This document shows positions 1 through 8,916 of a stretch of DNA of 64,000 nucleotides, in pieces. Source of the DNA: Mycolicibacterium poriferae (GTDB taxonomy: Bacteria; Actinomycetota; Actinomycetes; Mycobacteriales; Mycobacteriaceae); contig NZ_AP022570.1 of assembly GCF_010728325.1 (NCBI RefSeq), positions 372,001 through 436,000 on the forward strand, written 5' to 3'. Under the pieces are notes generated by a model, which was not told where the DNA came from, did not search any database, and worked only from the letters and a program-made list of their open reading frames with translations. Made by a program: the position numbers and the translations under genes. The stretch's first letter is position 1. Each line of letters starts with the position of its first letter.

Positions 1-683
1 TCCGGCTCGATGGTCGCCGAGGTGACGATCACCTTCAGATCCGGGCGCCGCGGCAGCAGCTCGCGCAGATAGCCGAGCAGGAAGTCGATGTTGAGGCTGC
101 GCTCGTGCGCTTCGTCGATGATCAGCGTGTCGTAGCGCAGCAGACGGCGATCCCGCTGGATGTCGGCCAGCAGAATGCCGTCGGTCATCAACCGGACCAG
201 GGTGCGGTCGCTGGCCTGGTCGGTGAATCGCACGGTGTAGCCGACCGTCTCCCCCAGCGGGGTGCCGAGTTCGTCGGCGATGCGGGCGGCGACGGTGCGT
301 GCAGCCAGCCGGCGCGGCTGCGTGTGTCCGATGGTGCCGCGGATACCGCGGCCGAGTTCCAGACAGATCTTGGGCAGCTGGGTGGTCTTGCCCGAGCCGG
401 TCTCGCCGGCCACGATCACCACCTGGTTGGCCGCGATCGCGGCCGCGATGTCCTCCCGCTTCGCGCTGACCGGCAGATCGGGGTAGCTGATCTGCGGTAC
501 CGCGGCCCGTCGGGACGCCACCAACCCCTCGGCCGCCGCCAGCGCGGCGGTGAACTGGTCTAGCTTTCCCGGGTCCCCGCCGAGCTTCTTCAGGCGCCGC
601 CCGAGCCGGGCGGCGTCACGGAGGGTGACGCCGTCGAGGCGGGCGCGCAGCTCGCGGATCGTGGCGGGGGACGGGTCGGACAC
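1..683 (-). CDS. hrpA: HrpA-type DEAH-box RNA helicase, N-terminal part (runs off the window edge)
   Basis: The reverse strand encodes about 227 residues of an ATP-dependent DEAH helicase. Visible are Walker A (GETGSGKTT), the PRRLAA motif, the DEAH box in IIDEAHERS, and the SAT motif of motif III (VTSATIEP) at the window edge. This order is that of HrpA/HrpB RNA helicases, which unwind or remodel RNA. HrpA proteins are about 1300 residues, so most of the gene lies outside the window. I chose the GTG at 683, just after the MTHFR stop (697), because the protein then begins with a short helical segment typical of the family. It probably shares a transcript with the upstream MTHFR gene, 13 nt away. 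Confidence 0.85.
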   Translation of the reverse strand, partial: MSDPSPATIRELRARLDGVTLRDAARLGRRLKKLGGDPGKLDQFTAALAAAEGLVASRRAAVPQISYPDLPVSAKREDIAAAIAANQVVIVAGETGSGKTTQLPKICLELGRGIRGTIGHTQPRRLAARTVAARIADELGTPLGETVGYTVRFTDQASDRTLVRLMTDGILLADIQRDRRLLRYDTLIIDEAHERSLNIDFLLGYLRELLPRRPDLKVIVTSATIEP

Positions 684-696
684 CTCGGCAGACGGT

Positions 697-1590
697 TCAG
701 CGCGTGTCGGGCGACCAGTAGGCCAGCATCTCGGCGAGCGTCTCGAACGCCGGGGTGTTGACGCCGTAGGTCGCCTCGAAATGCACCGACAGCGGGAAGC
801 CGAGCTCGCCCACCCCGTCGATGACGCGCTTGTAGAGATCCAGCATCATCGCCCGCCGACCCGCCGGATCGGTTTCGGCCAGCGTGCGGACGAACTGCTG
901 TTCCGCCGCCACCGCCTCGTTGCCGGGATCCTGGATGAGCCACTCGATCAGCCCGATGCGGCTCTCGACCTTCGGCACGAACCCGAACGACAGCAGGATC
1001 TCGGGCCGGTGGTCGGTGGTGGCGGCGAATTCGCGGAGGAACCCGACGATCGCGTCGGAGTACAGCAACTGGGTCATGCCGTAGGTGGCGCCGCGGTCGC
1101 ATTTGAAGTTGAACCGGCCCTGCTCCCCCTCACGGGTGGGGATCAGAATCGCCCCGCGGTGCTCCACCACGCCCTGAAACAGCGACAACGCGTCGGTCGG
1201 AGCCACACCGGTGCCCTCGCCGTCGTTGAGCGTGCGGGGCACGCCGACGAAGGCGATGCCCTCGAACCCGCTGTCGCCGAGTTCGGTCAGCCGGGTACGC
1301 AGCGCGTCCTCGTCCATGAATGCGGTGACCTGGGTGCACAGGCCCTTGATGCCCGGCAGCTCCGGCTTGATCATCGACCAGAAGTCCAGCACGTCGAGCT
1401 TGGGCTTCATCTCCACGGGCCGCCCGTCGTCCTCCTCGATCATCCCCGGGATCATGACGTGGCGGATGCGGTCCTCGAGGCCCGCTTCCTTGGAGCACCG
1501 CAGGACCTTCTCGGCCTCCTCCAGTGCGTGCTCGCGGCCCCGATCGACGTTCGGGGGCACCAGCTCGAGCGCGATGGTGTTCAGGCTCAC
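697..1590 (-). CDS. Non-canonical (flavin-independent type) methylenetetrahydrofolate reductase
   Basis: The 297-residue product matches, by recalled sequence, the mycobacterial MTHFR family typified by M. tuberculosis Rv2172c. Shared segments include LNTIALELVPPN at the start, FNFKCDRGATYGMTQLLYSD in the middle and PLSVHFEATYGV near the end. In this family the enzyme reduces 5,10-methylene-THF to 5-methyl-THF for methionine synthesis. Work on M. smegmatis relatives reported monomeric NADH-using enzymes without bound flavin. I placed the start at GTG 1590, preceded by GGAG at 9 nt, because family members begin at this point. The open frame extends to an ATG at 1647, which would add 19 residues. 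hrpA follows on the same strand. Confidence 0.85.
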   Translation of the reverse strand: MSLNTIALELVPPNVDRGREHALEEAEKVLRCSKEAGLEDRIRHVMIPGMIEEDDGRPVEMKPKLDVLDFWSMIKPELPGIKGLCTQVTAFMDEDALRTRLTELGDSGFEGIAFVGVPRTLNDGEGTGVAPTDALSLFQGVVEHRGAILIPTREGEQGRFNFKCDRGATYGMTQLLYSDAIVGFLREFAATTDHRPEILLSFGFVPKVESRIGLIEWLIQDPGNEAVAAEQQFVRTLAETDPAGRRAMMLDLYKRVIDGVGELGFPLSVHFEATYGVNTPAFETLAEMLAYWSPDTR

Positions 1591-1708
1591 AGGTATTAGC
1601 TCCACATCTGACGTACTCGGGGCGGGCAGGTCATCCGGGTGAATCACGATACCGACCCGACGGGAAGGCCGCGTTCGGGCGTCTGCGTGTATTCATGGAG
1701 GAAGCCTC

Positions 1709-2863
1709 ATGAACCTTGCTCATAAACCTCTCCAGGCCCGCCCGCTGCTGATCGTCCTGATGACGATGCTCGCGGCCGCGCTCGCGGCGTGCACCGGGGT
1801 GGAACCCCCACCCGGGTCCACCACGTCCAGCACTGCGCTGCCCAGTTCGCCGTTCGATCCGACGACCACCGCCCCGCCGGCACCGAGCGGGCCGCGGTTG
1901 GCCTATCGATCGGCTGACGAGATCGGGGTCGTGGACGGGACGACGGTCGTGGCGTCGGTTGCGGGCACGTTTCCGCCGTCCAACGACCTGATCACCACCG
2001 AGGACTACCGCTTCGTGTTCGCCAGGACGGCGGACAACACCTTGACCACCCTGGACGTCTCCACCGGAGAGTCGAACACGCTGCCCGTCGACGTGGGTTC
2101 TGCCGTCGGCACCGGCGGGGGGAGCACCGTGGTGTGGTGGGAGCAGCCGAACCGGCTGATGCAGCTGGACCTGGCCGACCCCGACGCGCAGCCCGCGCTG
2201 GCGCAGATCGTCGACCTGCCGCCGGTGGCCGGGATCCGGCCCGGCGAGCCCCGGCTGATCGTGGCGCGCGGCGGCACCGCCGTCATCGCCCGCGTCGAAC
2301 AACCCCCGTCGCCGTTCGGTGGGCCTGACACGCTGTACGCGGTCCGGGGCTCCGTGCCGCCGGCGTCCCTCGGGCAGGTGGATGCGAACAGTCCGGTGAC
2401 GGTCGCCCGGCTCAGCGCTGACGGCGCGCGGCTGGCGTATGCCCTCTACCGAGCCACCGATGGCGCCTGCGGTACGGCGGCCGTGGCGATCACCGACGCC
2501 GACGGCTCGCAGCAGACCTACGACGTCGCCGGCACCGACGCCGAGAGCGGGTCCCGGGTGCCCAAGCTGTGGTGGCCGAGCGAGGGGCTGCCGGAGTTGA
2601 GCCTCATGACGTGGCGATGCGACCGGCCGGAGACCTACCCACCGCTGGTGTGGCAACTTGCCGACACCGGCATGACCCAGGTGCAACCGCCCGCGTCGGC
2701 CATCCAGATTGCCGATGTGGCGCCCGGTCAGCGGGCATTGGTGCTGCCGGAGGACGGCCAGTACACCGATCCGGTCGGTGCGCTGGTGCTCGAGGAGAGC
2801 GACCGCCGGTTCGCCGTCGCGTCTCAGGTCGACGCCATCGCCGTCATCCCGCTCGCTCCGTAG
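1709..2863 (+). CDS. Putative lipoprotein with a propeller-like repeat body
   Basis: This is a 384-residue secreted protein. It has a signal peptide with a hydrophobic core at residues 13-26 and a lipobox ending LAAC (Cys28), followed by a Pro/Thr/Ser-rich linker to about residue 65. The remainder has repeated short strands of the type seen in WD40/TolB-like beta propellers ([37 protein letters not shown]). No catalytic motif is visible, so the function is unknown; a cell-surface binding or scaffold role is a guess. GGAGGA lies 6 nt before the ATG. The upstream MTHFR gene is divergent, so 1591-1708 should hold promoters for both. selO starts 10 nt downstream. Confidence 0.75.
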   Translation: MNLAHKPLQARPLLIVLMTMLAAALAACTGVEPPPGSTTSSTALPSSPFDPTTTAPPAPSGPRLAYRSADEIGVVDGTTVVASVAGTFPPSNDLITTEDYRFVFARTADNTLTTLDVSTGESNTLPVDVGSAVGTGGGSTVVWWEQPNRLMQLDLADPDAQPALAQIVDLPPVAGIRPGEPRLIVARGGTAVIARVEQPPSPFGGPDTLYAVRGSVPPASLGQVDANSPVTVARLSADGARLAYALYRATDGACGTAAVAITDADGSQQTYDVAGTDAESGSRVPKLWWPSEGLPELSLMTWRCDRPETYPPLVWQLADTGMTQVQPPASAIQIADVAPGQRALVLPEDGQYTDPVGALVLEESDRRFAVASQVDAIAVIPLAP

Positions 2864-2873
2864 GCTGGATGGG

Positions 2874-4316
2874 GTGAGTATCGCGCTGCAGGACAGGTTC
2901 GTCAGCGACCTCCCCGAACTGGCGGTGCGCTGGCAGGCCGAGTCAGCACCCGAACCGCGCCTGCTGGTCTTGAACACCGTCCTCGCCGGTGAACTGGGCC
3001 TCGATCCCGACTGGTTGCGCGGACCCGGGTTGGGACTGCTGCTCGGCAGCGACGTGCCTGAGGGGGCAGCGCCTGCCGCTCAGGCGTACGCCGGCCATCA
3101 GTTCGGTGGGTTCGTGCCCAGGCTCGGTGACGGGCGTGCCCTGTTGCTCGGTGAGCTCACCGACGCTGAGGGCCGGATGCGCGACCTGCATCTGAAGGGC
3201 TCGGGGCGCACGCCGTTCGCGCGCGGCGGGGACGGTCTGGCCGCGGTGGGTCCGATGCTGCGCGAATACGTGATCAGTGAGGCCATGCACGCACTCGGAG
3301 TGCCGACCACCCGCGCGCTGGCGGTGGTGGCCACCGGCCGGCCGGTGTACCGGGAGACGCAGTTGCCCGGCGCGGTGTTGGCCCGCGTCGCTTCCAGCCA
3401 TCTGCGGGTCGGCACCTTCCAGTACGCCGCGTCGACGGGCGATCGACCGCTGCTCACACGGCTCGCCGACCACGCCATCGCGCGCCATCACCCGTCGGCC
3501 GCCGACGCCGAGCACCCCTACCTGGCCCTCTTCGACGCGGTGATCGCCGCCCAGGCCGATCTCGTGGCGCGGTGGATGCTGGTGGGATTCATCCACGGTG
3601 TGATGAACACCGACAACATGACGATCTCCGGCGAGACCATCGACTACGGTCCGTGCGCCTTCATGGAGGCCTACGACCCGGAGACGGTGTACAGCTCGAT
3701 CGACAGCTGGGGCCGTTACGCCTACGGGAACCAACCCTCGGTCGCGCTGTGGAACCTGGCCCGCTTCGCCGAAGCCCTGCTGCCTTTGTTCGACGAGGAC
3801 ACCGAACGGGCCATCAAGCTGGCGGAGACGTCGTTGCACGCCTTCCAGGGGCACTACGACCGGCGCTGGACGGCCGGCATGGCGGACAAGCTGGGGCTGC
3901 CTCACGTCCCGGGCGATGTCGTGGGCGGGTTGGCCGGCGAAGTGCTGACCCAGCTGCAGCAGAACGGGCTGGACTACACGTCGTTCTTCCGGCGGCTGGC
4001 CGAGGCCGCCCGCGGTGATGCCGAACCGGTGCGCGGTGAGTTCATCGACCTGGCCACCTTCGACGATTGGCTCACGCGCTGGCGCGCCCTGCAGCCCGAC
4101 GCCGATCTGATGGACCGCGCCAACCCCGTCTACATTCCGCGTAACCACCTCGTCGAGGAGGCGCTGACGGCGGCCACCGCCGGCGATCTGGCGCCCTTCG
4201 AGGCGTTGATGGCCGCGGTCGGTTCGCCCTTCGAGGAGCGGGCCGAACTGGAGCGCTACGCCGAGCCGGGTCAGAAGGAGTTCACCGCCTCCTTCCGAAC
4301 TTTCTGTGGAACCTGA
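2874..4316 (+). CDS. selO: SelO-family protein adenylyltransferase (YdiU/UPF0061)
   Basis: The product (480 aa) is a SelO pseudokinase. The family transfers AMP from ATP to Ser/Thr/Tyr of target proteins and is linked to redox stress. Hallmarks are [19 protein letters not shown], the nucleotide-binding [30 protein letters not shown] with its metal-binding Asn, and [10 protein letters not shown] in place of the kinase DFG. The C-terminus ends Cys-Gly-Thr. The Cys sits third from the end, where vertebrate SELO carries selenocysteine, so a redox role for this Cys is conserved in principle. I chose GTG 2874 because it gives the usual N-terminus and length; upstream in-frame sequence overlaps the lipoprotein gene. 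The WS/DGAT gene follows after 24 nt. Confidence 0.92.
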   Translation: MSIALQDRFVSDLPELAVRWQAESAPEPRLLVLNTVLAGELGLDPDWLRGPGLGLLLGSDVPEGAAPAAQAYAGHQFGGFVPRLGDGRALLLGELTDAEGRMRDLHLKGSGRTPFARGGDGLAAVGPMLREYVISEAMHALGVPTTRALAVVATGRPVYRETQLPGAVLARVASSHLRVGTFQYAASTGDRPLLTRLADHAIARHHPSAADAEHPYLALFDAVIAAQADLVARWMLVGFIHGVMNTDNMTISGETIDYGPCAFMEAYDPETVYSSIDSWGRYAYGNQPSVALWNLARFAEALLPLFDEDTERAIKLAETSLHAFQGHYDRRWTAGMADKLGLPHVPGDVVGGLAGEVLTQLQQNGLDYTSFFRRLAEAARGDAEPVRGEFIDLATFDDWLTRWRALQPDADLMDRANPVYIPRNHLVEEALTAATAGDLAPFEALMAAVGSPFEERAELERYAEPGQKEFTASFRTFCGT

Positions 4317-4340
4317 CCACACCGGCGTAGCGTTTGCGCG

Positions 4341-5762
4341 GTGAGCTCTGTGCGCCTCAGCCCCCAGGATCTGCTGTTCATCTACGGCGAGACGTCGAGC
4401 TCGAAGATGCACGTCGCGGGTCTGCTGCCCTTCACTCCCCCCGCCGATGCGCCACGCGACTATCTGCGCCGCATGATCGACGAGGCGCGCCGCCAGGAGG
4501 TGGTGGCCCCGTGGAACCGCAAGCTGGCTCATCCCCGGCTGCAGTTCAGCCCGCTGCACAGCTGGGTGGAGGACGTCGACTTCGACTTCGACTATCACGT
4601 TCGCCGGTCGGCGCTGGCCAGTCCGGGTGACGAGCGCGAGCTGGGCATCCTGGTGTCCCGGCTGCACAGCAACCATCTCGACCTGACCCGTCCGCCGTGG
4701 GAGCTGCACGTCATCGAGGGGCTCGAGGGCGGTCGCTTCGCGCTGTACATGAAGATCCACCACGCCCTTGTCGACGGGTACAGCGCGATGCGGATGTTAG
4801 GCCGCAGCCTGTCCAAGGATCGGGATTCCACGGACGACCGGATGTTCTTCAACGTCCCGGTCCCGTCGCGGCCGCCGCGCGAGGCCGGCACGTCGAACCC
4901 GTTGACGGCCACACTGCGAGCGCTCGGCGGTCTCGGCTCCACGGTCACCGGCGGGGTGAGCTCGGCGCTCGACCTGACCAACGCTCTGGTCAAGACCCAG
5001 ATCCGCCGCGACGGCGAGTACGCCCACATCGCGGGGTCGGCCTCAGCGCCGCACAGCATCCTCAACGCGCGCATCAGCCGCAATCGTCGGTTCGCCACCC
5101 AGCAGTACGAGTTCGATCGACTCAAGGCGCTCAGTTCTCAGCACGGCGCCACCATCAACGACGTGGCACTGACCATCATCGGCGGCGGACTGCGCACATT
5201 CCTGGCTGACATGGACGAACTCCCGGAGCGTTCGTTGGTCGCCTTCCTGCCGGTCAATGTGCGACCCAAGGGTGACGAGGGGGGCGGTAACGCGGTCGGT
5301 GCGATCCTGGCGCCGATGGGGACGGACATCGCCGACCCGGTGGAGCGGCTACAGACGATCACCGCGGCAACCCGTGCGGCCAAGGCCCAGCTCCAGACGA
5401 TGTCGCCCACCGCGATCATCGCTTACAGCGCAGCGCTGCTGGCCCCGGCCGGTGGGCAGATCGCCGGGGCGTTGACCGGTGTCGCACCGCCGTGGCCGTA
5501 CACGTTCAACCTGTGTGTCTCCAACGTGCCGGGCCCGCCGGAGCCGTTGTACTTCAACGGTTCCCGGCTCGAGGCGACGTATCCGGTGTCGATCCCCATC
5601 CACGGGATGGCGTTGAACATCACGCTGCAGAGCTACGCCGACACCATCAACCTGGGCTTCGTGGGCTGCCGCGACCGACTGCCCAGCCTGCAGCGGCTGG
5701 CGGTGTACACCGGTGAAGCGCTTGCCGACCTGGAGAAGGCCTCGGTCGACCAGCCCGGCTAG
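4341..5762 (+). CDS. WS/DGAT acyltransferase (wax ester synthase / diacylglycerol O-acyltransferase)
   Basis: The 473-residue protein is a mycobacterial Tgs-type acyltransferase that esterifies acyl-CoA to diacylglycerol or fatty alcohol. The catalytic HHxxxDG motif is intact at residues 140-146 (HHALVDG). RPPWELHVIEGL precedes it, and the C-terminal half has the NVPGPPEPLYFNG stretch conserved in the family. The length fits the 450-480 residue norm. Translation starts at GTG 4341, shortly after selO. M. tuberculosis has many paralogues, so I give no gene symbol and cannot say which lipid is made. The next gene is convergent, with a 22-nt gap. Confidence 0.9.
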   Translation: MSSVRLSPQDLLFIYGETSSSKMHVAGLLPFTPPADAPRDYLRRMIDEARRQEVVAPWNRKLAHPRLQFSPLHSWVEDVDFDFDYHVRRSALASPGDERELGILVSRLHSNHLDLTRPPWELHVIEGLEGGRFALYMKIHHALVDGYSAMRMLGRSLSKDRDSTDDRMFFNVPVPSRPPREAGTSNPLTATLRALGGLGSTVTGGVSSALDLTNALVKTQIRRDGEYAHIAGSASAPHSILNARISRNRRFATQQYEFDRLKALSSQHGATINDVALTIIGGGLRTFLADMDELPERSLVAFLPVNVRPKGDEGGGNAVGAILAPMGTDIADPVERLQTITAATRAAKAQLQTMSPTAIIAYSAALLAPAGGQIAGALTGVAPPWPYTFNLCVSNVPGPPEPLYFNGSRLEATYPVSIPIHGMALNITLQSYADTINLGFVGCRDRLPSLQRLAVYTGEALADLEKASVDQPG

Positions 5763-5784
5763 CCCCCGGCTAGCCCCGGACCGC

Positions 5785-7746
5785 TCAGAACGGTGGTGGC
5801 TCATTGGGGTCGTAGCCGGTTGGGCGGTTGAGTGATTGCCGCAGTTCGTCGACAGCCTCTTGTCGGGCGTGCCATTCGGGGTCTCGGGGGTTGTGGGGGA
5901 TGGCGTTGCGGCGGGCGCGGCGTTGTTCGGCGGCTTTCTCCTCGGCGGCGCGGTCGAGTTCGGCTTGGAGCGCGTTGTGTTGGCGGGCGGCGGTGATGTA
6001 GGCGGCGCGGTTTTGTGCGCGGGTGCGTTGGCGTCGGGGCATCTTCAGTGCCCGCCCCGGGCTGGGGGGCGGTGCGGGGCGGGTGGGTTGTGGTCGGGTG
6101 GGTGGGTCTGTGGTGGTGGTCCAGGTGGGGAACAGCAGCGCCGAGAGCGGTGTGGTGGTGTAGGTGTGTCCGGTGGGGGTGCTGAGGTGCAGGGTGCCGT
6201 CGGGTTGTTGCTGTTCGGTCCAGTTTTCCCAGAAGGTTTTGAGGAGGTGGTGTAGGCGGCATTTGTCGTTGAGGTTGCTGGGGTGGGTGGGTCCGGCGGG
6301 CCAGGGGTTGCTGTGGTCGAGGTCGGTGCCGATGGCGGGGCGGTCGCAGCCGGGGACGCGGCAGGTCAGGTCGCGGCAGCGGACGAATTCGTCTTGGGCG
6401 GTGGTGGGCCGGTAGCCGGGGTGCAGCGGCAGTGCTCGGGGGTCGACGACTGTGCGGGTGGTGGCGCCGTGGGTGAGGACCTCGGCCAGCAGTGCTGGGG
6501 GGAGCACTGCTCCGCGCAGCCCGAGGATCACCGCCGGACGGGGTGCGGGTGCGGCGGGGGCGGGCGTCCTGCCCGGGGGCGGTGAAGGGTCGGGCGGTGA
6601 CGGGGGCTCGGGGACACCGGGCTCTGGCTGCGACGGGGGCTGCGGCTTCGGCCGGGCTGCAAGCTCCGACGGCTGCTCCGTGCCGGGGTCGGCCGCCGCC
6701 TGTGGTTCGGGTGCGGTGTGCTCTGCGGTTGGGGGTACGGGTTGCAGGTTCGCGGTGGGTGGTTGAGCAGTGTGCGCGGGTCCCGGGGCGGGTTCGGATG
6801 TGGGGTCGGGATCGGAGTCGGCGGCAGGTTCGGGATCGGAGTGGGCGGTAGCTTCGGTGTCGGGGGCGGGTTCCTCGCCGCTGCCGTGCAGGGTGGGGTC
6901 GGGGGTGGCGTCGAGGGAGGCGGCGTCGGCGACGACGTGGACGGTGACGCTGGTGGCGCGGGCGTCGGGGACCGTGGCGGCGGGGCAGTCGGGTTTTCCG
7001 CATAGGCAGTTCAGATGGAATGCTCCGGCGAACACGGCGCCGAAGGCGTCGGCGCGTTTTTGGGCGGTGGTGCGCGGGTCGTCGGGGCAGACACTGGTGA
7101 CCATGGCTTTGAGCCGGGCGGCGGCGATGGCGGCGTCGATGGAGGTGATTCGTCCCCACACGGTGGTGGTGCCGGCGGTGTGATCGCGGCCGGTGATGCG
7201 GAAGTCGCGGCCGCGTTGGGCGCTGGCCGCGCGGCGCACGGCGTCGGGGTCGAGGGTGTGGATCCACACGGTGATCGCGGTGTCGAGTTTGTCGCCCGAC
7301 AGCGTTCCCCAGGTGGTGGCTGCGGCGGCGAACTGGTCGTCGAGTTGGGTCCACACCGCATCGTCGACGACCAGGGCGCACAGCCACACGATGCGCGCGA
7401 CCACCCGCTCGCTGACCTGTCCGGCCAGGAAGCGGGCGTTGAGGCGGGGCAGGTGGTCGCGCAGGATGACCGCGGTGTCCATCAGCGACAGGGCGCGGCC
7501 GTGGGAGACGGTCAGCGCGCAGCCGATCTGGGCGGCGGCCTCGTCGACGGGGTCGCAGGCCCATCGGGCCCGCGCCGGATCAGCCTCAGCGGTGGCCTCG
7601 GCGCGGCGGCGTCGTTCGGCCAGCGCGGCCAACAGTCGGGCCTGGGCGGCGGCCGCGGTGGTGGACCAGCCCGCGATGGCGTCGATCAATTCGCGATCCG
7701 AGGCGTCGGCCAGCGCGGCCGGACCAGGAAGCGAATCGTCGAACAT
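5785..7746 (-). CDS. 13E12-type DUF222 / HNH endonuclease domain protein
   Basis: The 653-residue protein has the architecture of mycobacterial REP13E12 genes. An N-terminal DUF222 helical domain (to about residue 270) is followed by a long Pro/Glu/Ala-rich linker (about 270-400) and a C-terminal HNH nuclease motif. The motif shows CRDLTCRVPGCDRPAIGTDLDH, then NLNDKCRLHHLLK. A basic Arg/Pro-rich tail ends the protein. Several copies per genome are common, and the family is suspected to be mobile or a phage-integration target; its biochemical role is not established. The linker DNA is strongly repetitive and G-skewed. The repeat cluster at 7809-7985 lies immediately upstream of its 5' end and may belong to the same element. 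Confidence 0.85.
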   Translation of the reverse strand: MFDDSLPGPAALADASDRELIDAIAGWSTTAAAAQARLLAALAERRRRAEATAEADPARARWACDPVDEAAAQIGCALTVSHGRALSLMDTAVILRDHLPRLNARFLAGQVSERVVARIVWLCALVVDDAVWTQLDDQFAAAATTWGTLSGDKLDTAITVWIHTLDPDAVRRAASAQRGRDFRITGRDHTAGTTTVWGRITSIDAAIAAARLKAMVTSVCPDDPRTTAQKRADAFGAVFAGAFHLNCLCGKPDCPAATVPDARATSVTVHVVADAASLDATPDPTLHGSGEEPAPDTEATAHSDPEPAADSDPDPTSEPAPGPAHTAQPPTANLQPVPPTAEHTAPEPQAAADPGTEQPSELAARPKPQPPSQPEPGVPEPPSPPDPSPPPGRTPAPAAPAPRPAVILGLRGAVLPPALLAEVLTHGATTRTVVDPRALPLHPGYRPTTAQDEFVRCRDLTCRVPGCDRPAIGTDLDHSNPWPAGPTHPSNLNDKCRLHHLLKTFWENWTEQQQPDGTLHLSTPTGHTYTTTPLSALLFPTWTTTTDPPTRPQPTRPAPPPSPGRALKMPRRQRTRAQNRAAYITAARQHNALQAELDRAAEEKAAEQRRARRNAIPHNPRDPEWHARQEAVDELRQSLNRPTGYDPNEPPPF

Positions 7747-8198
7747 GTGTGCGATTTTATCGGCGTAGGGCGACCATGCGTCCGGCGATCGGCGTTCCCC
7801 CGCTCAGGTTGGGGATGAAAACGCGATTGGGGATAAACCTGAAAACCCGATTGGGGATAACCCCAAGCGGCGTCCGACTCGCGACCCGAGACAACCGCAG
7901 GACCAAGCGGGGTCCGACCCGCGACACGCAGCACCAAGCGGGGTTCGCAAGTGGGGCCAATCGCAATCGGGGTTGAAACGCGATTGACGATGACTAGCTC
8001 ACTCCGGGGGAAGAACGCCACGGACTCCCAGGAATGAACGTCACGAACACGCCCCCAACGAGCCACCAGTCGCATCAACGCGGGTGACGCCGACAGCGCG
8101 CGAGCCCCAGCGCACGATCACCAGCGCACGATCACCAGCGCAAGGTCCGACAGGACATGGACAGAACAAGCCTCGCAACGAAGGCCCACACCGAAACG
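7747..8198. repeat. Repeat-rich non-coding stretch upstream of the 13E12 gene
   Basis: I see no credible gene in this 450-bp gap. From 7809 to 7865 the core TTGGGGATRAA occurs three times (7809, 7828, 7851), two of them preceded by CGA. Then CCAAGCGGNGTCCGACYCGCGAC occurs at 7863 and 7903, with a partial third copy at 7934. GCAATCGGGGTTGAAACGCGATTG closes the cluster near 7985. At 8107-8142 there is a 14-bp tandem repeat in 2.6 copies. Direct repeats next to the 5' end of a 13E12 gene could be binding sites or remnants of element insertion. That is inference. Confidence 0.6.
8107..8142. repeat. 14-bp tandem repeat, 2.6 copies
   Basis: CCAGCGCACGATCA is repeated exactly at 8107-8120 and 8121-8134 and continues for 8 bases (CCAGCGCA) at 8135-8142. 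It lies between the 13E12-associated repeats and the end of the membrane-protein gene at 8199. No function is evident. Confidence 0.8.
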
Positions 8199-8849
8199 TC
8201 AGCTTCCCAGTTCGCCGCTGATTCCGCGTTCCAGTGCCACCCGAGCCCGTTCCGGCAGCACGATCAATCCGTCGAGCTCACGACGGGCCAGCTGGTAGGC
8301 ACGTTCGCGTTCCTGCGTGGTCGCCGCGGCGTCAGAAGCGACTCGCAGCAGCCGCTGCGCACGGGACAGCCGCTCCTGCTCGTCGTCACCGAACTCGCTG
8401 CGGCGGCGGCGAATTGCCTCGGCTTCGGCAATGTCGAATGCCGTCACGTATTCCTGCACTGCGTCGCGGTATTCGCGTGCGGAGTCCCGGTCAGAGACGA
8501 GGTCGACGGTGTCGGCAGGCCGGAGGAAGTCCGCTCGTAGCTTCGCACGGTGGAACCGCTCGGTCACCGGGTCTCGCATGTCGGTCATCAGCGGATAGTC
8601 GAGCAGCTTCGCCACGTCGAGCTCGTAGTCCAACCACCTCGTGTCGGTCCGGTCGTGCTCTTCGATGGTGCGCTCGACCACCCGCCGCTGCGCCGCATCG
8701 GAGTCTGCCGGTAGCTGTGGATCGGCTGGAGGCGCTTGGACCTGGTCCCGCGAGCGTGCCGAGGCGATGGCCCTGAAGGTCGCGTAACCCACGCCAACCA
8801 GCGGCAGCGCAATCACCAAGAGCTCGATCAGCCGGATCAGCAATCCCAT
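8199..8849 (-). CDS. Hypothetical membrane-anchored protein
   Basis: The 216-residue product has one N-terminal transmembrane segment (about residues 3-30, LIELLVIALPLVGVGYATFRAI). A long charged, mostly helical cytoplasmic part follows, with many Arg/Glu/Ala heptad-like stretches that suggest a coiled coil. I recognise no enzyme motif. Similar small proteins of unknown function occur in mycobacteria. The ATG at 8849 gives a sensible membrane anchor. The divergent neighbour at 8917 starts 67 bp away, so the two share a promoter region. Confidence 0.65.
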   Translation of the reverse strand: MGLLIRLIELLVIALPLVGVGYATFRAIASARSRDQVQAPPADPQLPADSDAAQRRVVERTIEEHDRTDTRWLDYELDVAKLLDYPLMTDMRDPVTERFHRAKLRADFLRPADTVDLVSDRDSAREYRDAVQEYVTAFDIAEAEAIRRRRSEFGDDEQERLSRAQRLLRVASDAAATTQERERAYQLARRELDGLIVLPERARVALERGISGELGS

Positions 8850-8880
8850 CTGGCCAGGATGCCACCCGAGAAAGTTAGGG

Positions 8881-8906
8881 GGTTTTGATTGTGCGCTATC
8901 GGGTTA
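8881..8906 (+). promoter_or_regulatory. SigF-like promoter candidate for the secreted Gly-rich protein
   Basis: GGTTT (8881-8885), a 15-nt spacer and GGGTTA (8901-8906) resemble the mycobacterial SigF consensus GGTTT-N15-17-GGGTA, with one deviation in the -10. The start codon at 8917 lies 10 nt after the -10, so the transcript would be nearly leaderless. Confidence 0.45.
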
Positions 8907-8916
8907 TTGCTCTGTC

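Noticed and set aside
2943..4763. Long minus-strand open frame (606 codons) opposite selO and WS/DGAT
   Set aside because: It lies opposite two recognisable genes, has Gln/His/Arg-rich low-information translation and no start signal. Long antisense frames are expected in G+C-rich DNA.
6050..6900. Repetitive G-rich stretch considered as a non-coding repeat array
   Set aside because: On the minus strand it encodes the Pro/Glu-rich linker and HNH domain of the 13E12 protein.
5785..8198. 13E12 gene and repeats considered as a complete insertion sequence or integrated element
   Set aside because: No transposase or integrase, no terminal inverted repeats and no target duplication could be seen by eye; kept as a gene with associated repeats.
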